From the NCBI RefSeq assembly GCF_013409645.1, contig NZ_JACCBG010000001.1:3284001-3348000 (forward strand): a stretch of DNA of 64,000 bases. Reading direction: 5' to 3'. Below, in pieces: positions 15,099 through 28,462 of the stretch (position 1 is the stretch's first letter; every line of letters begins with the position of its first letter). The notes beneath the pieces were generated by a model. The model did no database searches and was not told where the DNA came from. It worked only from the letters and a program-made list of their open reading frames with translations. A program made the position numbers and the translations under genes. The stretch is from Nocardioides panaciterrulae (GTDB taxonomy: Bacteria; Actinomycetota; Actinomycetes; Propionibacteriales; Nocardioidaceae).

Positions 15099-15664
15099 GC
15101 GGGGCCGGCGGTCTCGCCGGAGTCGTCGGTCCCGGTGTCGGCGTCGGCGCCGGCGTCGGGCACGCTCTCCGCGACCTCGACGCAGGGCCCCGAGGACCAC
15201 CAGTCCCCCAGCGCGTCGAGCACCTCGTCGCCGAGCGGGTTCACGCCTCGTCCCTGCGCCAGCGCCTGGCCGGCGAGCACGTGCAGGCACTTGACCCGGT
15301 CGGGCATGCCTCCGGCCGAGATCCCGGCGATCTCGGGCGCCGAGCCCAGCGCCTCGCGGGCCGCGAGGTAGCGCTCGTGCGCCCGGGCGTACGCCGCCGC
15401 GAGCTCGGGGTCGGTCGCCAGCCGGTCCTGCATCTCCTTCATCAGCCCCGACCCCTCGAGGGTCCCGATCCGCGAGGCCGCGCGGGGGCAGGTCAGGTAG
15501 AACGTCGTCGGGAACGGCGTGCCGTTGGGCAGGCGGGGCTCGGTCGTCACGACGTCGGGGTTGCCGCACGGGCAGCGGTGTCCGACCTCGTGGAGACCTC
15601 GCGGCTCCCGGCCGAGCTGCGCCGCGACCGCCGCGATGTCGCGGGCGGACACGTTCTCACTCAC
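15095..15664 (-). CDS. DUF501 domain-containing protein
   Basis: This 189-residue protein of unknown function has the DUF501 landmarks LGREPRGLHEVGHRCPCGNP and VVTTEPRLPNGTPFPTTFYL, then TCPRA and GISAGGMPDRVKCLHVLAGQ. The conserved CPCG and the Cys/His-containing KCLHVL are characteristic. The GTG at 15664 overlaps the FtsB stop by 4 bases, and its own stop overlaps ppx, so three genes are translationally coupled. An acidic tail (DADTGTDDSGE) follows the domain. Confidence 0.92.
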   Translation of the reverse strand: MSENVSARDIAAVAAQLGREPRGLHEVGHRCPCGNPDVVTTEPRLPNGTPFPTTFYLTCPRAASRIGTLEGSGLMKEMQDRLATDPELAAAYARAHERYLAAREALGSAPEIAGISAGGMPDRVKCLHVLAGQALAQGRGVNPLGDEVLDALGDWWSSGPCVEVAESVPDAGADADTGTDDSGETAGPA

Positions 15665-16260
15665 TGGCTCTTCTTCCCGGCTCCGATCTCGGCCGCGGGC
15701 GGCGCCTGCGGCTTGGGCGGGTTGCCCGCCAGCTCCACGGACCTCCACTCCGCGGTCCACCACGCCGTCGGCGCGCGTTGCGCGACGGTCGCGGGGTCGG
15801 TCAAGCTCTCGCTCTGCAGCGGCTGGCCGTCCTCGCCGAGCACGACGTACGACTTCTCCCCCGGCATCAGGTAGCCGAACCGCTGCCGCGCCTGCGCCTG
15901 GACGAAGGCGGGGTCGTGCCAGCGACGCTTCTCGCGCTCGAGCTGATCGATGTCGGCCTGGCGCTGCGCGATCTGGGCCTTGAGATCGGTGATGTGCGAG
16001 CGCTGCTGGAGGTAGGCACGCATCGACGAGGCATAGGACACCGCCAGCACCGCGACCACCACGAGCAGGATGACCGCACGGCTAGTGAACCGGGGGCCGC
16101 GGCCGCCGCGGGACCCCTCCGGGCCGTCGCCGGCCGCGCCGGACGGCACCGCCGGACGGGGTCGCGCCGCGGACGAGGTCCGCCCGGGACCGCTGCGCCC
16201 CCGGGGGCTGCTGCCCTTGGCGGCAGCGCCCCGGCGCGGCGTACGGCGGTTGTCGGCCAT
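15661..16260 (-). CDS. ftsB: FtsB/DivIC-type septum formation initiator
   Basis: The 199-residue protein has a long basic, Gly/Arg/Ser-rich cytoplasmic tail (about 60 residues) and one membrane segment AVILLVVVAVLAVSYASSM. A coiled coil follows (LQQRSHITDLKAQIAQRQADIDQLEREKRRW), then the FtsB-like ARQRFGYLMPGEKSYVVL. FtsB joins FtsL and FtsQ in the divisome. No clear ribosome-binding site is seen before the ATG at 16260, although a short stem (GGGGACAATCCTCCCC) lies there. It is 19 bp downstream of eno. Confidence 0.88.
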   Translation of the reverse strand: MADNRRTPRRGAAAKGSSPRGRSGPGRTSSAARPRPAVPSGAAGDGPEGSRGGRGPRFTSRAVILLVVVAVLAVSYASSMRAYLQQRSHITDLKAQIAQRQADIDQLEREKRRWHDPAFVQAQARQRFGYLMPGEKSYVVLGEDGQPLQSESLTDPATVAQRAPTAWWTAEWRSVELAGNPPKPQAPPAAEIGAGKKSQ

Positions 16261-16279
16261 GGGGAGGATTGTCCCCCGC

Positions 16280-17641
<1,362 letters not shown>

Positions 17642-17726
17642 CTAGTCCCGGTGAGGCGGGTGGGGCCGGGTCGGTCCGAGCGACGGTGGCTGACGCCGTA
17701 CGACGTCGTCCACGCCTCGCCCGCCG

Positions 17727-17830
17727 GCACCGGGCCCAACTCGCACCGGCACCGGGCCCAACTCGCACCGGCACCGGGCCCAACTCGCACCGGCACGGGA
17801 CCCAACTCGCACCGGCACCGGGCCCAACTC
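17727..17830. repeat. Tandem repeat of a 22-bp unit, about 4.7 copies
   Basis: GCACCGGGCCCAACTCGCAC+CG is repeated at 17727, 17749, 17771, 17793 (two changes: CGGGA for CCGGGC) and, partially, 17815. It fills the gap between the mazG stop (17845) and the region upstream of eno. The rest of the gap (17573-17726) holds nothing recognisable beyond the likely eno promoter. Confidence 0.95.
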
Positions 17831-17844
17831 AACAAGGAGCCGGG

Positions 17845-18576
17845 TCAGAGGAGGCGGCGGACCGCGTCACGCAGGGCCTGCTCCGGATCGACGCCGGCGT
17901 CGTGCGCCTCCGCCACGAGCGCGAGGAGTCGGTCCCCGACGTCGGAGCCTCGAGAGGGCCGCTGCGCCACCTCCTCGACCGCTGACCGCCGGCGCTCGCG
18001 AGCGAGCCGGTCGAGCACCTTGTCGGCGTGCAGCAGGGCCGGCAGCGTCGGCGGGAGGCCCTCGGTGACCGAGGAGCGGGCCTTCTCCGCCGCCTTGATC
18101 TCCTGCCAGGCCTCGTTGATCGCCGCCGCGTCGCCGGCGGGCGCACGGGGCTCTCCCTCGGGGGCGAAGACGTGCGGGTTGCGACGTCGCATCTTCTCGA
18201 CGATGCCGCGCGCGACGTCGTCCAGGGTGAAGCTGCCGGCCTCCTCGGCGATCACCGCGTGGAAGTAGACCTGCAGCAGCAGGTCGCCGAGCTCCTCGCA
18301 CAGGTGCTCGGCGGCCGCCGGGTCGGCGGGATCCGCGGCGTGCTCCCAGGTGTCGAGGGCCTCGAGCGTCTCGTGGAGCTCCTCGAGGAGGTACCTGGAC
18401 AGCGACCGGTGGGTCTGCTCCCGCTTCCACCCGCACTCGGCGCGCAGCCGGCGCATCACCTCGCGGAACTCCAGCAGGGGCTCGTCGGAGGTGGAGCCGG
18501 GACCGGCCACGGGATCGGCCACAGGATCGGCGACGGCCTCAGCCGCAGCGGTGCGAGGCTGGCAGCCCCGCGGCAT
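17845..18576 (-). CDS. mazG: MazG-type nucleoside triphosphate pyrophosphohydrolase
   Basis: The 243-residue protein has a MazG core: CGWKREQTHRSLSRYLLEEL, then ETLEAL and the metal-binding EELGDLLLQVYFHA (ExxxD pattern), followed by RRRNPHVF. It hydrolyses aberrant or stress-related NTPs such as (p)ppGpp. A second C-terminal MazG-like half is reduced (LLHADKVLDRLA to the end). The start is uncertain: the ATG at 18576 overlaps the upstream lipoprotein gene by 38 bp and has no clear ribosome site, and in-frame GTGs lie downstream. The mfd-lipoprotein-mazG-eno order is conserved in actinobacteria. Confidence 0.9.
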   Translation of the reverse strand: MPRGCQPRTAAAEAVADPVADPVAGPGSTSDEPLLEFREVMRRLRAECGWKREQTHRSLSRYLLEELHETLEALDTWEHAADPADPAAAEHLCEELGDLLLQVYFHAVIAEEAGSFTLDDVARGIVEKMRRRNPHVFAPEGEPRAPAGDAAAINEAWQEIKAAEKARSSVTEGLPPTLPALLHADKVLDRLARERRRSAVEEVAQRPSRGSDVGDRLLALVAEAHDAGVDPEQALRDAVRRLL

Positions 18577-19243
18577 AGGTCTGGTCCGGGGTCTGGGCGG
18601 TGCCCTGCTTGGCCGCGTCGCTCAGCGGGTAGGACACGCTGGTGTCGGTCGGCACCGCCTGCCCGTTCTTGAGCTCGACGCCGAACTGCGGGTTGATGTC
18701 GACGTCCTGCTGGTCGAGCCACGCGACGAACGCCTTCGCGCCGGCCTTGCTCGCCGCGGACAGCGACGGCTGGGCGGTGCCCTGCTGCTGCAGCAGCTTC
18801 TCGCCGACGGCCTGCTGGACCCCGGAGATGTAGGTGCCGGCGGATTCGATCTCGACCACGGCGTCCACCTGGTCCTGCGGCAGCGTGGAGGTGGCGGTCT
18901 GGAGCTGGGTCACCTTGCGCTGGTACTGGTCCCCCGGGCCGACGCCGTACTTGTGCGCGAACTGCTCGGCGGCCGCCCGGAGGGTCAGCTCGCCGGCGAC
19001 CCCGCCGCGCAGGTAGCTCAGGGGCAGCGCCTGGTTCTGCGCCTGGAGCTGCTTGACGATCGCGTCGCAGTAGCTGTGCGCGACGTCGTCGACCTTCGAG
19101 ACGGTGATCGTGTCGCCGTCGACCTGCGCGGCCACGCCGGGGTGGAAGGCGGTGCCGGCCACGCCGCAGCCGGACAGTCCCCCGCCCAGCAGGACGGTCA
19201 ACGACAGGGACACCACGCCGAGCAGCGGACGGGACATGCTCAC
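18539..19243 (-). CDS. SurA N-terminal domain-type lipoprotein
   Basis: This 234-residue protein has a lipoprotein signal (GVVSLSLTVLLGGGLSGC, lipobox L-S-G-C) and then PGVAAQVDGDTITVSKVDDVAHSYCD, the SurA/PrsA-type N-terminal chaperone pattern. Downstream is mostly helical. No parvulin catalytic domain is visible, so it is probably a chaperone-like extracytoplasmic lipoprotein. Start: a GTG at 19243 has GAGGAG 5 bases upstream; an ATG at 19237 is equally plausible. It lies 13 bp after mfd and overlaps mazG, so the three are likely one operon. Confidence 0.85.
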   Translation of the reverse strand: MSMSRPLLGVVSLSLTVLLGGGLSGCGVAGTAFHPGVAAQVDGDTITVSKVDDVAHSYCDAIVKQLQAQNQALPLSYLRGGVAGELTLRAAAEQFAHKYGVGPGDQYQRKVTQLQTATSTLPQDQVDAVVEIESAGTYISGVQQAVGEKLLQQQGTAQPSLSAASKAGAKAFVAWLDQQDVDINPQFGVELKNGQAVPTDTSVSYPLSDAAKQGTAQTPDQTYAAGLPASHRCG

Positions 19244-19256
19244 GACTTCTCCTCGC

Positions 19257-22889
<3,633 letters not shown>

Positions 22890-23258
22890 CGAGGGGCTCC
22901 TTGGGGGTGCGGTGGAGACAGCACGACAGCCCCCTGCCAAGCGCGGCCGGGGGGGACTTCGAGTGTACGGCGACCAGTTGCACGTGCCCGCGCCTGTGCG
23001 GAGGGCCGAGAGGTCCGGGTCTTCCAGTCCCTCGCGACCGTCACAACTGGAACAGCGGCGGGGAGCCGCGGGTCGCCTGGCAGGTCCCTCCCTACAGTTG
23101 GGTACCGGCCCGAGCAACTCCCCCGGCCGAGCGCGTCTCGTTCGTACGCTCGCGTCACCGCGCAGGGCCCGTCCCGCGCGCCGGCGTCTCGAACACCACG
23201 AGGGGGTTGCCGTGGACAGGCACGGAGCACGGAGCATTCGGCGAACGGGCACGGCTCG
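22890..23258. other. Divergent intergenic region between mfd and the heptose operon
   Basis: This 369-bp gap contains no credible gene. It should hold the mfd promoter and that of the plus-strand glycan operon. The best candidate for the latter is CCCTACAGTTGGGTACCGG at 23090-23108 (TACAGT at 23093), which resembles sequences upstream of 28738 and near 38187. This is where the glycan locus interrupts the conserved pth-mfd neighbourhood. Confidence 0.6.
23093..23098 (+). promoter_or_regulatory. Candidate -10 (TACAGT) for the GDP-heptose operon
   Basis: TACAGT in CCCTACAGTTGGGTACCGG matches TANNNT and lies 160 bases upstream of the ATG at 23259. It is embedded in an extended motif shared with 28617-28637 and 38184-38201. 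No convincing -35 is seen. Confidence 0.3.
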
Positions 23259-24458
23259 ATGAGCCGCCCGGGCGTCCTGCTCGACCGGGACGGCACGATC
23301 ATCGCCGACGACGGGTACGTCGGCTCGGTCGAGCGGGTGCGCTTCCTGGACGGCGCGGTCGAGGCGATCGCCGCGCTCAACGCCGCCGGCGTACCGGTCG
23401 CGGTCGTCACCAACCAGGCCGGCGTGGCCCGCGGGCACTTCGGCATGACGGACGTCGAGGCGGTGCACGCCCACATCGACGCCGAGCTGGCCCGGGCCGG
23501 TGCGTGGGTCGACCTGTGGCTGTTCTGCCCGTACCACCCCGAGGGCATCGTCACCGGTTTCGCGCGGGCCAGCTGGGACCGCAAGCCGGGTCCGGGCATG
23601 GCCTACGCGGCCGCCGAGGCGCTGGACCTGGACCTGAGCGTCTCCTGGGTGGTGGGTGACCGGCCCTCGGACATCGGCCTGGCACGGGCGGTGGGCGCCC
23701 GTCCGATCCACATCGCCTCCGGCGCCGCCGCACCGGGCGACCCGGTCGACCCGGGCGTGACCACCGTGCCCGACCTGGCCACAGCAGTCGCGCTCGTTCT
23801 GAGCGACACCGGTGCGCGGCCCGACCGGCTGCCCACGAGCGGCTTCCCCCGCGCGCGTTACGAGTCCGCCGGCTTCTTCGCCCACGACTACTCCGAGGAG
23901 CTCGCGCGGGCGCTGGCGACCGTCGACCTGGGGGAGCTCGAGCGCGCGGCGAAGACGCTGCTCACGGCGTACGAGCGGGACGCGGCGGTGTTCGCCTGCG
24001 GCAACGGCGGATCAGCCTCGATCGCCAACCACCTCCAGTGCGACCACGGCAAGGGGGTGCGGACCGGCACCGACCTGCGAACCCGGGTGATCAGCCTCAG
24101 CACCAACATCGAGGTGATCAGCGCCATCGCCAACGACATGGGCTACGAGTCGGTGTTCAGGTTCCAGCTGGAGTCGCTCGCACGTCCGGGCGACGTCCTG
24201 GTGGTGATCTCGTCCTCGGGCCGCTCCCCCAACATCGTCGAGGCGATGGAGTGTGCACACGCCCTCGGGTTGCAGACCATCGCGCTCACGGGATTCGAGG
24301 GCGGACCGGCGCGGGAGCTGGCGAGCGCCTCGATCCACGTCCGGTCGGACAACTACGGCGTGGTCGAAGACGCCCACCAGGTGTGCATGCACCTGCTCGC
24401 GCAGTACGTCCGCCAGTCCAGGATCGCTCCGGACCTGGTCGCCTCGACGGTCTTCTGA
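23259..24458 (+). CDS. gmhB/gmhA: GmhB-GmhA fusion: heptose-bisphosphate phosphatase + sedoheptulose-7-phosphate isomerase
   Basis: This 399-residue two-domain protein starts at the ATG at 23259. Residues 1-180 form a GmhB-like HAD-IIIA phosphatase with nucleophile motif LLDRDGT (Asp9, Asp11), VVTNQAGVARG, RKPGPGM and GDRPSDIGLA. Residues about 190-399 form a GmhA-type SIS isomerase (FACGNGGSASIANHLQCDHG, VVISSSGRSPNIVEA, VEDAHQVCMHLLAQY). Together they perform two of the four steps to GDP-D-glycero-alpha-D-manno-heptose; HddA and HddC follow nearby. GmhB's structural zinc site is partial here: Cys90 and His93 are present, but the usual later Cys pair is replaced by RASWDRKP. First gene of the plus-strand glycan operon. 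Confidence 0.88.
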   Translation: MSRPGVLLDRDGTIIADDGYVGSVERVRFLDGAVEAIAALNAAGVPVAVVTNQAGVARGHFGMTDVEAVHAHIDAELARAGAWVDLWLFCPYHPEGIVTGFARASWDRKPGPGMAYAAAEALDLDLSVSWVVGDRPSDIGLARAVGARPIHIASGAAAPGDPVDPGVTTVPDLATAVALVLSDTGARPDRLPTSGFPRARYESAGFFAHDYSEELARALATVDLGELERAAKTLLTAYERDAAVFACGNGGSASIANHLQCDHGKGVRTGTDLRTRVISLSTNIEVISAIANDMGYESVFRFQLESLARPGDVLVVISSSGRSPNIVEAMECAHALGLQTIALTGFEGGPARELASASIHVRSDNYGVVEDAHQVCMHLLAQYVRQSRIAPDLVASTVF

Positions 24459-24464
24459 GCAGCC

Positions 24465-25613
24465 ATGCGCGTTGCCGTCAACCTGCTCACCGACCACCCG
24501 GACCATCCCTCGGGGGCGCACTGGTTCTGGACCCGCGTCCTCCCCGAGATGGCCGCGCGGCTGACCGCCGACGAGGAGATCTGCCTGATGACCAGCCCCC
24601 GGTCCAGGTCGGGCCACCTGACCGCCGGACGGGGGGTGAGCCACCTGACCTTCCCGTGGTCCAACGAACACCCCCGGTTGCGCACCCTCAGCGAGCACCT
24701 CTACTCGCCGGTGGCGCTGCGGCGGCACCGGATTGACGTGCTGAGCACGCTCATCGCCCCGGTGGTGAAGCCGACCCCGGGGCTGGTCGCGCACTTCAAG
24801 ACGATGCACGCCTACACCGACCCGGCCGCGATCCCGCCGCTGGTCCGCTGGTACCGCCGGCGCAGCTATCCCCGGACGGCCGAGGTCGCCGACGCGATCA
24901 TCATCAACTCCGAGAGCCTGCGCGCCGAGGTGCAACGCCACCTCGACGTCGACCCCGCGAAGCTGTGCTTGATCCCCGAGGCCGTGGACCACGAGGTCTT
25001 CCGGCCGGGGGACCGCGAGGCGGCCGCTGCCGTCCTCCGCGAGCGGTACGGCGTGACCGGCCCCTTCGTCCTGTTCGTGTCCTCGCTGTGGCCCTACAAG
25101 AACTGCGAGGGCCTCCTGCGTGCCTTCGCGCTCGCCCGGGAGGCCCTCCCCGGCCACCGGCTGGTGGTGGTCGGCTCCGCCCGCGACACCGAGTACGCCG
25201 GACGCCTGCGTCGCCTCGCCGAGGACCTGGGTCTCGCCGACCTGGTCAGCTGGGTGGGCGGCGTGCCGCTCACCGACACCGTGCCGTTCTACCGCGCGGC
25301 CGACGTCTTCGTGTACCCCTCGTTCAACGAGACCTTCGGGCTGCCCATCCTGGAGGCGATGGCGTGCGCGTGCCCGGTGGTCACCTCCGACCGGAGCGCG
25401 ATGCCGGAGACCGCCGGAGGAGCCGCGCTGCTCGCCGACCCTCACGACCCGTCGTCCCTGGCGACGGCGATCGTCGAGGCATGCCTGGACAGCGCCGACG
25501 GGCTGCGCAAGCTCGGTCCGGAGCGGGCCGGCGAGTTCACCTGGGCACGGACCGGCGCCCAGACCCTCGAGGTGTACCGGGAGGTCCATCGCCGGACGGG
25601 CGGTGCCTCGTGA
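24465..25613 (+). CDS. Glycosyltransferase family 4 (GT-B)
   Basis: The 382-residue protein has a GT-B fold: an N-terminal acceptor domain, then FVLFVSSLWPYKNCEGLLRA at the domain junction and the GT4 nucleotide-binding motif FVYPSFNETFGLPILEAMAC (E-x7-E). It would transfer a sugar from a nucleotide donor, possibly the GDP-heptose made by its neighbours, to a lipid-linked glycan on the cytoplasmic face. It begins 6 bp after the GmhB-GmhA stop and overlaps the epimerase gene (GTGA). Donor and acceptor are inference. Confidence 0.92.
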   Translation: MRVAVNLLTDHPDHPSGAHWFWTRVLPEMAARLTADEEICLMTSPRSRSGHLTAGRGVSHLTFPWSNEHPRLRTLSEHLYSPVALRRHRIDVLSTLIAPVVKPTPGLVAHFKTMHAYTDPAAIPPLVRWYRRRSYPRTAEVADAIIINSESLRAEVQRHLDVDPAKLCLIPEAVDHEVFRPGDREAAAAVLRERYGVTGPFVLFVSSLWPYKNCEGLLRAFALAREALPGHRLVVVGSARDTEYAGRLRRLAEDLGLADLVSWVGGVPLTDTVPFYRAADVFVYPSFNETFGLPILEAMACACPVVTSDRSAMPETAGGAALLADPHDPSSLATAIVEACLDSADGLRKLGPERAGEFTWARTGAQTLEVYREVHRRTGGAS

Positions 25614-26722
25614 GGATCCTGGTCACCGGCGGGGCCGGCTTCATCGGCTCGCACACCTGCGACCGGCTGGTGGACCTCGGCCACGAGGTGCTGGTCCTGG
25701 ACGCCCTCACCGAGCCCGTGCACCGCGGCGGCCGCCCCCAGTACCTGACCCCGGGGGTGGACCTCTTCGTCGGCGACGTGCGCAACCGGGACCTGCTGGC
25801 GAACCTGCTCCGCCGCGTCGACGCCGTCTACCACTTCGCCGCCTACCAGGACTACCTCACCGACTTCGCCCGGTTCACCGACGTCAACGTGGGCTCGACC
25901 GCGCTGCTCTTCGAGGTCGCGGTCGCCGAGGGGCTCGACCTGGAGCGGGTGGTCGTGGCCTCGTCCCAGGCCGCGATGGGCGAGGGGCTCTACCTGTGCC
26001 CGCAGGACGGTGAGCAGACGCCCGACATGCGCCCGGAGGAGGCCCTCCGCCGCGGCCGGTGGGAGCTCCCGTGCCCGACGTGCGGCGGCGCACTGGAGCT
26101 CACGCGCACGCCCGAGCGCGTGTCGAACCCGCAGAACGCCTACGGGATGTCGAAGTACGGCGAGGAGATGGTTGCCCTCAACCTCGGCAAGCGGTACGGG
26201 ATCCCGACCGTCGCGCTGCGCTACAGCATCGTCCAGGGCCCCCGCCAGTCGGTCTACAACGCCTACTCGGGCGCGTGCCGGATCTTCTGCCTGCACTACC
26301 TCCTCGGTGGCGCACCGGTCCTCTACGAGGACGGCCGGGCGGTCCGCGACTACGTCAACATCCACGACGTGGTCGCCGCCAACGAGCTGGCGCTGACCCA
26401 CCCCCAAGCCGTCGGCCGTGCCTTGAACGTCGGTGGAGGCGCGGCGTACACGACCGCCGAGTTCGCCGAGGTGGTCCGCGCGCACTACGGCTCGGACCGG
26501 CCCGGACGCGTCAGTGGGGAGTACCGCTTCGGCGACACCCGCCACATCTTCTCCGACATCGAGGCGCTCACCGCCCTCGGCTGGTCGCCGAAGCGGACGC
26601 CCGCGGACTCGGTGGCGGAGTACGCCGCGTGGTTGGAGACCATGCCCGACCTCGAGCGCGTGCTCGCCGAGGCGGACGCGAAGATGCGAGCGCTCGGCGT
26701 GGTCCGGAGGGCCGAGGTGTGA
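25610..26722 (+). CDS. NAD-dependent sugar epimerase/dehydratase with Cys-rich insertion
   Basis: This 370-residue extended SDR starts at the GTG at 25610. The Rossmann motif is VTGGAGFIGSHTCDRL; the catalytic Tyr178-x3-Lys182 is in NAYGMSKYGEE; RDYVNIHDVV is in the substrate domain. Between the Ser region (VVASSQAAMGEG) and the catalytic Tyr lies an insertion of about 45 residues carrying Cys130, Cys155 and Cys158 (PCPTCGG), a zinc-ribbon-like element. Lying between the heptose phosphatase/isomerase and the heptose nucleotidyltransferase, it may modify GDP-heptose (for example to a 6-deoxy or epimeric heptose). That substrate is inference. Confidence 0.87.
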   Translation: MRILVTGGAGFIGSHTCDRLVDLGHEVLVLDALTEPVHRGGRPQYLTPGVDLFVGDVRNRDLLANLLRRVDAVYHFAAYQDYLTDFARFTDVNVGSTALLFEVAVAEGLDLERVVVASSQAAMGEGLYLCPQDGEQTPDMRPEEALRRGRWELPCPTCGGALELTRTPERVSNPQNAYGMSKYGEEMVALNLGKRYGIPTVALRYSIVQGPRQSVYNAYSGACRIFCLHYLLGGAPVLYEDGRAVRDYVNIHDVVAANELALTHPQAVGRALNVGGGAAYTTAEFAEVVRAHYGSDRPGRVSGEYRFGDTRHIFSDIEALTALGWSPKRTPADSVAEYAAWLETMPDLERVLAEADAKMRALGVVRRAEV

Positions 26723-27429
26723 AGGCGGTGCTGCTGGCCGCCGGGCTCGGCACCCGGCTGCGCCCGCTGACCGACCACACGCCCAAGTGCCTGGTCGAGG
26801 TCGGCGGCACCACGTTGCTCGACCGGTGGCTGGACACCCTCGCCGACGGCGGCGTCGACGAGGTGCTCGTGAACGTGCACCACCTCGCCGACCAGGTCGT
26901 CTCCCACGTCGCCCGGCGTGGTGATCGGCCGCGGGTGCGGATCGTCCACGAGCCGGTCCTCCTCGGCAGCGCCGGGACCCTGCGGGCCAACCACGACTTC
27001 GTCGACGGTGAGGAGATGTTCCTGGCCGTCAACGCCGACAACCTCACCGACTTCGACGTGCAACGCCTGGTCAAGGCCCACCGCGAGGGCGGCGCCCCGG
27101 CCACCGTGACCGCCTTCCACGCCGACGACCCGACCCGGTGCGGGGTGCTCGAGGTCCGCGACGGAGTGCTGGTCGGGTTCCAGGAGAAGCCGCAGCGCCC
27201 ACGCGGGCACCTCGCCAACGCCGGCATCTACGCGTTCCACCCCGACGTCCTCGGCCTCGTCGAGGGTCCGACGCCCCGTGACCTCGGGCACCACCTGCTC
27301 CCCCGGCTGGTGGGCCGGGCCCGAGTGGTCGACCTCGGTGAGGCCTACCTCCGCGACATCGGCAGCCCCGAGGCGCTCGAACGCGCCCGGGTCGAGTGGG
27401 CCGACTGGGAAGGCGGTCACCGAGCATGA
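26719..27429 (+). CDS. hddC: Sugar-1-phosphate nucleotidyltransferase, probable D-glycero-D-manno-heptose-1-phosphate guanylyltransferase
   Basis: The 236-residue single-domain nucleotidyltransferase has the activator loop VLLAAGLGTRLRPLTDHTPK, the LVEVGGTTLLDRWLD segment, the metal-binding NADNLTDFD and the sugar-binding EKPQRPRGHLANAGIYAF. Its short length fits HddC-like enzymes. Paired with HddA (ATGA overlap) and the GmhB-GmhA fusion it completes a GDP-heptose route. By sequence alone it could serve mannose-1-phosphate, hence moderate certainty on the symbol. The GTG start overlaps the epimerase stop. Confidence 0.8.
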   Translation: MKAVLLAAGLGTRLRPLTDHTPKCLVEVGGTTLLDRWLDTLADGGVDEVLVNVHHLADQVVSHVARRGDRPRVRIVHEPVLLGSAGTLRANHDFVDGEEMFLAVNADNLTDFDVQRLVKAHREGGAPATVTAFHADDPTRCGVLEVRDGVLVGFQEKPQRPRGHLANAGIYAFHPDVLGLVEGPTPRDLGHHLLPRLVGRARVVDLGEAYLRDIGSPEALERARVEWADWEGGHRA

Positions 27430-28415
27430 TCATCACCCAGACGCCACTGCGGATCGGGCTGGTCGGTGGCGGCACCGACCTGCCGCACTACTACCGGGAG
27501 CACGGTGGCCGGGTGCTCAACGCGGCGATCGACAAGTATGTCTACGTCGTGGTCAAGCAGCGGTTCGACGACGACATCTACGTGAACTACTCGAGCAAGG
27601 AGATCGTCGGCCGCGTCGAGGACCTCCAGCACGACCTGGTGCGCGAGGCCATGCACATGACCGGCGTGCGCCGCGGCGTGGAGATCACCACGCTGGCTGA
27701 CATCCCGTCCACGGGCTCGGGACTGGGATCTTCGTCGTCCGTCACCGTCGGCCTGCTGCACGCGCTCTTCACCTACCAGGGGCGGCAGGTGTCGGCCGAG
27801 GAGCTCGCGGAGCGGGCCTGCACCATCGAGATCGAGCGGTGCGGCAAGCCGATCGGCAAGCAGGACCAGTACGCCGCGGCGTACGGCGGGATCTGCGACA
27901 TCCGGTTCGGACCGGGCGACCGGGTGGCGGTCGACAAGATCGGGCTCGACCCGCTCGCCCACCGGGAGCTCCAGTCCCAGCTGCTGCTGTTCTACACCGG
28001 CATCACCCGCAGCGCCGACACGATCCTCACGGAGCAGCGCGACAACATCGTCGACCGGCTCCACCAGCTGCACCTGCTGCGCGACCTCGCCGCCGAGGCG
28101 GCTGACGGACTGCGGGCCGGCGACACCGGCTGCGTAGGTGTCGCGCTCGGGAAGAGCTGGCGGGCGAAGCGGGAGCTTGCCACCGGGGTCTCCAACGCCG
28201 CCCTGGACGAGTCCGTGGAGGCCGCCCTCCTGGCCGGCGCGACGGGCGCGAAGATCGCCGGCGCCGGTGGTGGCGGGTTCGTCCTGGTCAGCTGTCCCCT
28301 CGAGCACCAGGGCGCCGTCCGGGCCGCGCTCGGCGACCTCAAGGAGCTGCCCATCCGGATCGACCCGCAGGGCTCCCGGGTCGTTCTCAACGCACACCGG
28401 GACATCTGGGGCTGA
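27426..28415 (+). CDS. hddA: D-glycero-alpha-D-manno-heptose 7-phosphate kinase (GHMP kinase)
   Basis: The 329-residue GHMP kinase opens MIITQTPLRIGLVGGGTDLP, the HddA/fucokinase-type beginning. The phosphate-binding loop is IPSTGSGLGSSSSVTVGLL and the C-terminal motif is KIAGAGGGGFVLVSCP. GKQDQYAAAYGGI follows the HddA pattern. It phosphorylates heptose-7-phosphate at C1 to the alpha-1,7-bisphosphate, the substrate of the GmhB domain. The ATG overlaps the HddC stop. Last gene before a hairpin at 28420. Confidence 0.9.
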   Translation: MIITQTPLRIGLVGGGTDLPHYYREHGGRVLNAAIDKYVYVVVKQRFDDDIYVNYSSKEIVGRVEDLQHDLVREAMHMTGVRRGVEITTLADIPSTGSGLGSSSSVTVGLLHALFTYQGRQVSAEELAERACTIEIERCGKPIGKQDQYAAAYGGICDIRFGPGDRVAVDKIGLDPLAHRELQSQLLLFYTGITRSADTILTEQRDNIVDRLHQLHLLRDLAAEAADGLRAGDTGCVGVALGKSWRAKRELATGVSNAALDESVEAALLAGATGAKIAGAGGGGFVLVSCPLEHQGAVRAALGDLKELPIRIDPQGSRVVLNAHRDIWG

Positions 28416-28419
28416 CCAC

Positions 28420-28462
28420 GGAACGACCAGTAGGCGTCGCGCTCCCCTGAGCGAGTCGTTCC
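28420..28462 (+). terminator. Two-part hairpin after hddA
   Basis: The outer arms GGAACGA (28420-28426) and TCGTTCC (28456-28462) enclose an inner hairpin CGCTC-CCCT-GAGCG. It begins 5 bases after the hddA stop. There is no T tract; a stem of this kind is typical of GC-rich genomes. Confidence 0.5.
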
